From Actinomycetota bacterium (GTDB lineage: Bacteria > Actinomycetota > Actinomycetes > S36-B12 > UBA10799), in NCBI GenBank assembly GCA_020636995.1, contig JACJWU010000004.1, forward strand, positions 248,001-312,000: 64,000 nt of DNA. The letters are read 5' to 3'. The notes under the pieces are model-generated. The model was not told the DNA's origin, ran no database searches, and saw only the letters and a list, made by a program, of their open reading frames with translations. Positions 59,763 to 64,000 of this stretch are shown one piece after another; positions within the stretch are counted from its first letter, which is position 1; the number at the start of each line of letters is the position of its first letter. Both the position numbers and the translations under genes were made by a program.

Positions 59763-60019
59763 CAGTCCACCATCTCTTCCTCTTCGGCGCGTTGGGCCTC
59801 GACCGTGCGCTGATCTGACATGACCTTGTACCAGAACCACCACACGAAACCTATGAACACGAACCATTGAACGGCGTAGGCGGCGTTCTGCCAGTCGAGA
59901 TCCGGTTGGCGGTGCGCGACGTCCCACTGCCAGCCCGCCATCCGCAGGAAGATCAACGTCACAACCAGGCACAGGATGTGCCAGGGGATCCACCGGGGCT
60001 GCAGGATGAAACGGGCCAT
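59762..60019 (-). CDS. Small two-helix membrane protein
   Basis: 85 residues. Begins MARFILQPRWIPWHILCLVVTLIFLRMAGWQWDVAHRQ, resembling the N-terminal helix of SURF1-like proteins, then a second helix VFIGFVWWFWYKV and an acidic end (AEEEEMVD). Conserved-type actinobacterial protein, function unknown. Coupled on both sides by one-base overlaps. Confidence 0.8.
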   Translation of the reverse strand: MARFILQPRWIPWHILCLVVTLIFLRMAGWQWDVAHRQPDLDWQNAAYAVQWFVFIGFVWWFWYKVMSDQRTVEAQRAEEEEMVD

Positions 60020-60213
60020 CAGTTCGAAGCGGGCTTCTCGGTGTCTTGGGGCTTGTCGTCGGGGAAATCCACGCGCTTCAACTGCTTGCGCATCGAACGC
60101 ATGAGGAAGAAGCCGGCCACCAGCAGGAAGATGAAGACGACCAGCGCACCCATTCCGGGGCCGACCGTGTTCGGGTCGGGCAGTTCGCCCTCCGCCAACG
60201 GTGTCATAAGCAC
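60019..60213 (-). CDS. Small single-helix membrane protein
   Basis: 64 residues: TPLAEGELPDPNTVGPGMGALVVFIFLLVAGFFLMRSMRKQLKRV, one helix then a basic stop-transfer and an acidic tail. Function unknown. GTG 60213 has TAGACT at 6 nt, so it begins the leaderless operon 60213-59412; ATG 60207 is the alternative. Confidence 0.8.
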   Translation of the reverse strand: MLMTPLAEGELPDPNTVGPGMGALVVFIFLLVAGFFLMRSMRKQLKRVDFPDDKPQDTEKPASN

Positions 60214-60268
60214 GCATCGAGTCTACGCCCGATCGACGGAGTCGCTCGGACCAGGTTGGCGGCGGTCC

Positions 60269-61099
60269 TCACCGCAGGCCGGCGAACAGATCGTCCTCGG
60301 GCCCTTCGTAGGGCAGCACACTCACGGCCAATTCGAAGTCCTCCGTGGGCCAGACCTCCCGGGCGACCTCCGCGGGCAGAGCGAACCAGTGTCCCGACGG
60401 ATCGATCTGGGTCGCATGGGCCTTCAACGCCGCATCCCGGACGTCGAAGTAGTCCGCGCAGGGCACCCGCGTCGTGACCCGGTGTCCGTCATCCGGGCGC
60501 TTGAGGACATCGTCGATCCTCTGCGCGTACGGCGACTCGTAGCCGCGGGAGACCGCGGCCTCGTGCAGTGCCAGCAACTTCTGCTTGTGGAAGGTCTGGT
60601 GGTAGTACACCTTGCTCACCTGCCACAGTGGCGCCGCCTGCGCGACCGCCGCCATCGTCACCTCGTGACACCGGATGTGATCCGGGTGGGGATACCCGCC
60701 GTTCTCGTCATAGGTCGTCACGACATGCGGACGGAACTCGAGGATCTGTTCGATCAGCGGGGCCGTGGCCTCCTCGAGATCGATCGCTGCGAAACATCCC
60801 GCAGGAAGCGGGGGCGGCGGGTCACCCTCGGGGAATCCGGAATCCTCGAAGCCGAGCCAGGCGTGCTCCACCCCCAGGATCTCGACCGCACGCGCCATCT
60901 CCTCGCGCCGCAGATCGGCCAACCGCTGCGGATCCACCGACAGCGTGGGGTTGAGCACATCACCTCGCTCGCCCCCTGTGCAGGTGACGACCTTGACCCG
61001 CACACCCTCCTCGACGTACTTGGCGGTGCTCGCCGCACCCTTGCTCGCCTCGTCGTCGGGATGTGCGTGCACGTGCATCAATCGCAGGCCGTTGTCCAC
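60269..61099 (-). CDS. mca: Mycothiol S-conjugate amidase
   Basis: 276 residues, PIG-L family. AHPDDEASKGAAST near 12 and YPHPDHIRCHEV near 135 (zinc ligands), KVYYHQTFHKQK near 163, as in Mca rather than MshB. Cuts mycothiol-toxin conjugates to release mercapturic acids. GTG 61099 (VDNGLRLMHVHAHPDD) is fixed by TATCGT at 6 nt. Divergent from greA. With mshB in the window it shows that the organism uses mycothiol. Confidence 0.93.
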   Translation of the reverse strand: MDNGLRLMHVHAHPDDEASKGAASTAKYVEEGVRVKVVTCTGGERGDVLNPTLSVDPQRLADLRREEMARAVEILGVEHAWLGFEDSGFPEGDPPPPLPAGCFAAIDLEEATAPLIEQILEFRPHVVTTYDENGGYPHPDHIRCHEVTMAAVAQAAPLWQVSKVYYHQTFHKQKLLALHEAAVSRGYESPYAQRIDDVLKRPDDGHRVTTRVPCADYFDVRDAALKAHATQIDPSGHWFALPAEVAREVWPTEDFELAVSVLPYEGPEDDLFAGLR

Positions 61100-61236
61100 C
61101 CGACCACGATACGCAGCGCACGGCCGACGCCGAATCCGCGTGCGCATTCGGCGCAGTTGCGGGCACAATTGGTGCAAACGGCCCTCCGGTCCCTGCGGGG
61201 TACTTGGGGGCCGCCGCATCGATGAGGAGACATGGC

Positions 61237-61719
61237 GTGAGCGAGCAGAAGGTCCACTGGCTGACACAAGAGGCCTATGACCGGCTGAAGGAGGAACTCA
61301 CCGAACGCACCGAGGTGACGCGGCCGAAGATCAGCAAGGCTATCGAGATCGCGCGGGAGGAGGGTGATCTCAAGGAGAACGGCGGCTACCACGCGGCCAA
61401 GGAGGACCAGGGCCGCAACGAGGCCCGCATCCGGGAACTCAAGCACCTTCTGGAGCACGCGCAGGTCGGACGGCCGGAGGACACCGCGGAGGGCGCGGTG
61501 AGCCACGGCTCGACGGTCACCATCGAGTTCCCGGGCGGGGACCACGAGACCATGCTGGTCGCCTCCCGTGAGGAGAAGGCCCACACGGACCTCGAGATCT
61601 GTTCCCCGGACTCGCCGTTGGGCAAGGCGCTACTTGGTCAGCACGCCGGGGCCGAGGTCTCCTACGAACTGCCGAACGGCCGGTCCATGGCGGTGAAGGT
61701 CGTCGAGGTCCACGACTGA
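61237..61719 (+). CDS. greA: Transcript cleavage factor GreA
   Basis: 160 residues. N-terminal coiled coil with the catalytic acidic tip EEGDLKENGGYHAAKEDQ near 38-55, then the FKBP-like C-terminal domain (SPLGKALLGQHAGAEVSYELPNG). Rescues stalled RNA polymerase. GTG 61237 is preceded by GAGGAG. Convergent with the rhodanese gene, 11 bp apart. Confidence 0.95.
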   Translation: MSEQKVHWLTQEAYDRLKEELTERTEVTRPKISKAIEIAREEGDLKENGGYHAAKEDQGRNEARIRELKHLLEHAQVGRPEDTAEGAVSHGSTVTIEFPGGDHETMLVASREEKAHTDLEICSPDSPLGKALLGQHAGAEVSYELPNGRSMAVKVVEVHD

Positions 61720-61730
61720 GCGGACGGTCC

Positions 61731-62117
61731 CTACTGGACTACTGGGAGCCCCTCGGCCTGCCACCCGACGATGCCACCGTCGAGGTCCTGGGCCTTGGTG
61801 ATCCCGGCGTCGTTCATCTGCTCGAGGGCGACCTTGGAGCGGTTGCCGCTGCGGCAGTACACCGCGTAGGTGGCATCCGGGTCCAACTGCGAAAGCCCCG
61901 TGGCGAAGGTGGGCGACTCGACGTCGAGGTTCACCGCGTTCGGCAGGTGGCCCGAGGCGAACTCGCCGGGGGTGCGCACGTCGAGGACGACGACCCCGGG
62001 TTGCTGGGTCAGTTGCTCGAACTCCGTGGGGCCGACTGAGGTCGCCGTGCCGCTGGAAGAGCATCCGGCCACGGTGAAGGCCACAAGACCGATCAGGATG
62101 ATGAGAAGCTTTCGCAC
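61731..62117 (-). CDS. Rhodanese-like lipoprotein
   Basis: 128 residues. Signal peptide VRKLLIILIGLVAFTVAGC (lipobox Cys near 19), then one rhodanese domain: VLDVRTPGEFASGHLPNAVNLD and active-site loop YCRSGNRS near 87. Handles sulfane sulfur at the outer membrane face. GTG 62117 is preferred over ATG 62135: TATATT lies 6 nt before it and 62135 falls inside an operator. Confidence 0.88.
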   Translation of the reverse strand: MRKLLIILIGLVAFTVAGCSSSGTATSVGPTEFEQLTQQPGVVVLDVRTPGEFASGHLPNAVNLDVESPTFATGLSQLDPDATYAVYCRSGNRSKVALEQMNDAGITKAQDLDGGIVGWQAEGLPVVQ

Positions 62118-62123
62118 CCGATC

Positions 62124-62149
62124 AATATACCCCATACGGGTATGGGTAT
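62124..62149 (-). promoter_or_regulatory. CstR/CsoR-like operator over rhodanese promoter
   Basis: ATACCCC-ATAC-GGGTAT (62127-62143) with an extra GGGTAT (62144-62149) overlaps the -10 box TATATT (62129-62124). The sequence closely fits the CstR-type operator ATACCCC-TAY-GGGTAT used by persulfide-sensing CsoR-family repressors, which control rhodanese genes elsewhere. No csoR-like gene is in the window. Confidence 0.65.
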
Positions 62150-62174
62150 GTCCAGTGCGGGATGCCGGCGTCCG

Positions 62175-62455
62175 CCACTCCGGTTAGAAGCCCGATCTCT
62201 GACCGTTCTGTCCAGACAGCAGGCCTAGCCCGGTGCCCGGTTCCGGCCGGGCGGTGGTCTTCGGCATCCCGGTTAGAGATCGGCATCCCGGTTAGAGATC
62301 GGCATCCCGGTTAGAGATCGGCATCCCGGTTAGAGATCGGCATCCCGGTTAGAGAAACACCACTCCGGTTAGCCCCATACGGCCGTGGGACTCTAACCAA
62401 CCGGCCGCCGACTAACCAACATACCGATCTCTAACCGGAATGTGGGGACAGATCC
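62175..62455. repeat. Intergenic element, family 2, copy 2, with 19-bp tandem array
   Basis: Five copies of CGGCATCCCGGTTAGAGAT in tandem (62262-62356; the last differs in one base), then the same core as copy 1 (GGTTAGCCC...GGGACTCTAACC) and inverted units ending CTCTAACC. CCAGACAG (62212) and GACAGATCC (62447-62455) frame both copies. A transposase remnant begins a few bases further on. Confidence 0.9.
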
Positions 62456-62459
62456 TGAC

Positions 62460-62645
62460 GTGCCCCGCTACCGGCCCAACCAACGGCAACGTCGAACGCT
62501 TCCAGCGCACCCTGATCCACGACCGGCCCACTCCACCGAAGAACCCGCCACGCCGCCTTGACCGATGGGCTGGATCTCCAACCACCACCAGGCGGACGAC
62601 CACTCACCAGCCTCAGCCCCATGACCAACCTCCCTGGACAGCACG
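62460..62645 (+). pseudogene. Transposase remnant, IS481/IS3-like C-terminus
   Basis: T-N-G-N-V-E-R-F-Q-R-T-L is the conserved DDE-transposase segment around the catalytic Glu (usually TNGKVERFHRTL). After a shift of frame, a stretch like WISNHHQADDHSPASAP corresponds to the usual YNxHRPHxxLGGxxP end. No start, N-terminal domain or terminal inverted repeats remain; it is a dead fragment of about 60 codons next to a family 2 element. The rest of the 569-bp gap 62118-62686 is repeat. Confidence 0.75.
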
Positions 62646-62686
62646 CCGAGCCGTGAGATGGCCGGCGACCGAAACCGGCCGGGCCT

Positions 62687-63889
62687 TTACCCCACCGTCA
62701 CGGACAAGCCATCAGCCCGCAGAGCACCAGCGAGTTCGTCGGCATGCTCCACGCCCTTGACCTCGACCTCCAGCACCACCGCACACTCGTCGACGTGCAA
62801 CCGGGGGTCGGTGCGGTTGTGCGACACCGTGACGACGTTGCCCTTCATCGAGGCGATCCTGGCCAGCAGGTGCTCGAGGGCCCCCGGACGGTCCGGGATG
62901 CGGGCCGCGATGACCACGTAGCGGCCCGCCGCCACCAGTCCGCGCTGCACGATGCGCAGCAGGAGCAACGGGTCCACGTTGCCGCCGGACAACGTGATCA
63001 CCACCGGGGGCCCGAACGCGGCGGGATCGGCGAGCACCGCCGCGATCCCTGCCGCACCGGATGGCTCGACAAGCAACTTGCTGCGCTCCAGGCACATGAC
63101 GACCGCCCGCGCGATCTGCTCGTCATCCACGGTCAGTACCTCGATGCCGGCCTGCGCGATGATCGAGAAGGGAAGGTCTCCCGGCCTGGCCACGGCGATC
63201 CCGTCTGCCATGGTGTTCATCTGCAGCAGGGGCAGCGGGTGCCCGGCGCGCAACGACGGCGGGTAGGAGGCAGCCTGCACCGCCTGCACTCCGACGACCC
63301 GCACCCCGGGCACGGTGGCAGCCACCCCGAGTCGGACCCCGGCCAGAAGCCCTCCCCCACCGGTGCACACGACCACAGTGCGGGCATCCGGATGCTGCTG
63401 CGCGATCTCAAGACCGACCGTGGCCTGCCCGGCGATCACGTCGGCGTGATCGAACGGGTGGATCAACTCCGCACCCGTGGCAGCGGCGAAATCGGTTGCG
63501 GCGACCAGCGCCTCATCGACGGTCGCGCCGCTGAAACGCACATCCGCGCCGTACGCGATCGTGGCCTCGATCTTGGGCAAGGTCGCACCCTCGGGCATGA
63601 AGACCGTTGCATGGACACCCAGCAATGAGGAAGCCAGAGCGACACCCTGCGCATGGTTGCCGGCGCTGGCGGCCACCACGCCCTGAGCGCGCTGCTGCGC
63701 CGACAACCCCGCGATGCGGTTGTAGGCGCCGCGGAATTTGAACGAGCCGGTGCGCTGAAGATTCTCGCACTTCAGATAGACCGGTCCGCCGACACGTTCG
63801 CTGAGCCACCTCGCGGGGACCGCCGGCGTCCGAAAGACGACCGGCGCCAACCTGGCCTCAGCGGCTGCCAGTGCCTCGGCATCGATCAC
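62687..63889 (-). CDS. ilvA: Threonine ammonia-lyase with ACT domain
   Basis: 400 residues. PLP lysine in GSFKFRGAYNRI near 50, AASAGNHAQGVA near 75, phosphate-binding TGGGGLLAG near 175, and a C-terminal ACT domain (about 325-400). Deaminates threonine to 2-oxobutyrate for isoleucine synthesis; size and single ACT domain fit the TdcB-like form common in actinobacteria. GTG 63889 overlaps the upstream stop as GTGA. Confidence 0.93.
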   Translation of the reverse strand: MIDAEALAAAEARLAPVVFRTPAVPARWLSERVGGPVYLKCENLQRTGSFKFRGAYNRIAGLSAQQRAQGVVAASAGNHAQGVALASSLLGVHATVFMPEGATLPKIEATIAYGADVRFSGATVDEALVAATDFAAATGAELIHPFDHADVIAGQATVGLEIAQQHPDARTVVVCTGGGGLLAGVRLGVAATVPGVRVVGVQAVQAASYPPSLRAGHPLPLLQMNTMADGIAVARPGDLPFSIIAQAGIEVLTVDDEQIARAVVMCLERSKLLVEPSGAAGIAAVLADPAAFGPPVVITLSGGNVDPLLLLRIVQRGLVAAGRYVVIAARIPDRPGALEHLLARIASMKGNVVTVSHNRTDPRLHVDECAVVLEVEVKGVEHADELAGALRADGLSVTVG

Positions 63890-64000
63890 AGTTCGCCCTC
63901 GTCGGGCGGATGGGCCAACTCGGCAAGCATCTTGTGCACCTCACGCGTCATCGGGTCGAGTCCCGTGACCTGCTGCGGCCGGACCGCCACGTGATGACCG
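63886..64000 (-). CDS. C-terminus of unrecognised protein (partial)
   Basis: The last 37 codons of a gene entering from the right edge: GHHVAVRPQQVTGLDPMTREVHKMLAELAHPPDEGEL in outline, acidic at the end. I do not recognise the family. The stop overlaps the ilvA GTG by 4 bases, so it lies upstream of ilvA in one operon. Confidence 0.6.
   Translation of the reverse strand, partial: GHHVAVRPQQVTGLDPMTREVHKMLAELAHPPDEGEL

Noticed and set aside
62262..62356. CRISPR array
   Set aside because: The 19-bp units are directly abutting with no spacers, and no cas genes are near.
62460..62645. Complete insertion sequence
   Set aside because: Only the C-terminal transposase segment remains, frameshifted, without inverted termini or target duplication that I can see.

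Overview
The window is chromosomal DNA of a high-GC actinomycete. Direct signs are the strong G/C bias at third codon positions, the mycothiol genes mshB and mca, actinobacterial small families (DUF3117, DUF4333, DUF4245, DUF6542, DUF3817) and a gene order that matches, as far as I recall it, several blocks of the Mycobacterium tuberculosis chromosome. These blocks are rhlE/parA-like; Rv1220c-htrA-tatB-mrp-Rv1232c-Rv1233c; DUF3117-DivIVA-folP2-LOG; dapE/dapD; fdxC/dapC; mshB; ychF-ispH-xseB-xseA; phoH2; short-chain uppS; and mca-greA. Genus and species cannot be fixed from the sequence alone. I see no tRNA, rRNA or CRISPR array. Both ends cut through genes.

Layout. 0-4.5 kb: helicase tail, zinc-ribbon protein, ParA, an unusual alpha/beta-hydrolase joined in frame to an RsbW-like ATPase, MarC and a general-stress membrane protein. 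4.5-11.2 kb: acyl-CoA dehydrogenase, epoxide-hydrolase-like enzyme with a repressible promoter, secreted glycoside hydrolase, CitE-like lyase, EamA exporter, lipoprotein. 11.3-18.8 kb: MgtE-N/CBS protein, DUF1003, Mrp, TatB, HtrA, O-methyltransferase, leucyl aminopeptidase, DUF3117. 19-31.5 kb: FolP2-like, LOG-like, GH25 lysozyme, DAP/lysine genes (dapE, dapD, dapC), hemerythrin, citrate synthase, ferredoxin, flavin reductase, an FtsH relative, mshB. 31.6-40 kb: S9 peptidase, AbrB-type regulator, and a complete dpp/opp peptide importer. 40-51.4 kb: phosphodiesterase, small enzymes, LysE exporter, a repeat-bracketed methyltransferase, YchF, RmuC, IspH, exonuclease VII, polysaccharide deacetylase. 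51.4-64 kb: class I fumarase, three paralogous secreted transglycosylase-like proteins, PhoH2, UppS, an ABC exporter with a degenerate ATPase subunit, Mca, GreA, a rhodanese lipoprotein, a transposase remnant and threonine dehydratase.

Two features run through the whole window. First, about twenty genes have a -10 box (TANNNT) that ends 6 or 7 nt before the start codon, so they are probably leaderless; this also fixes many starts. Second, intergenic gaps carry at least five sequence-unrelated families of inverted-repeat elements. They share one plan: a unit repeated directly two or more times, then one or more inverted copies. Three of the families recur within the window and most copies abut a gene 3' end.

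Regulation that can be read from the sequence includes CRP/GlxR-like GTGA-N6-TCAC sites before each of the three transglycosylase-like genes, a CstR-like operator over the rhodanese promoter, a paired GTAG-N6-CTAC operator on a near-consensus promoter, and a SigF/SigB-like promoter inside the hydrolase-ATPase gene.
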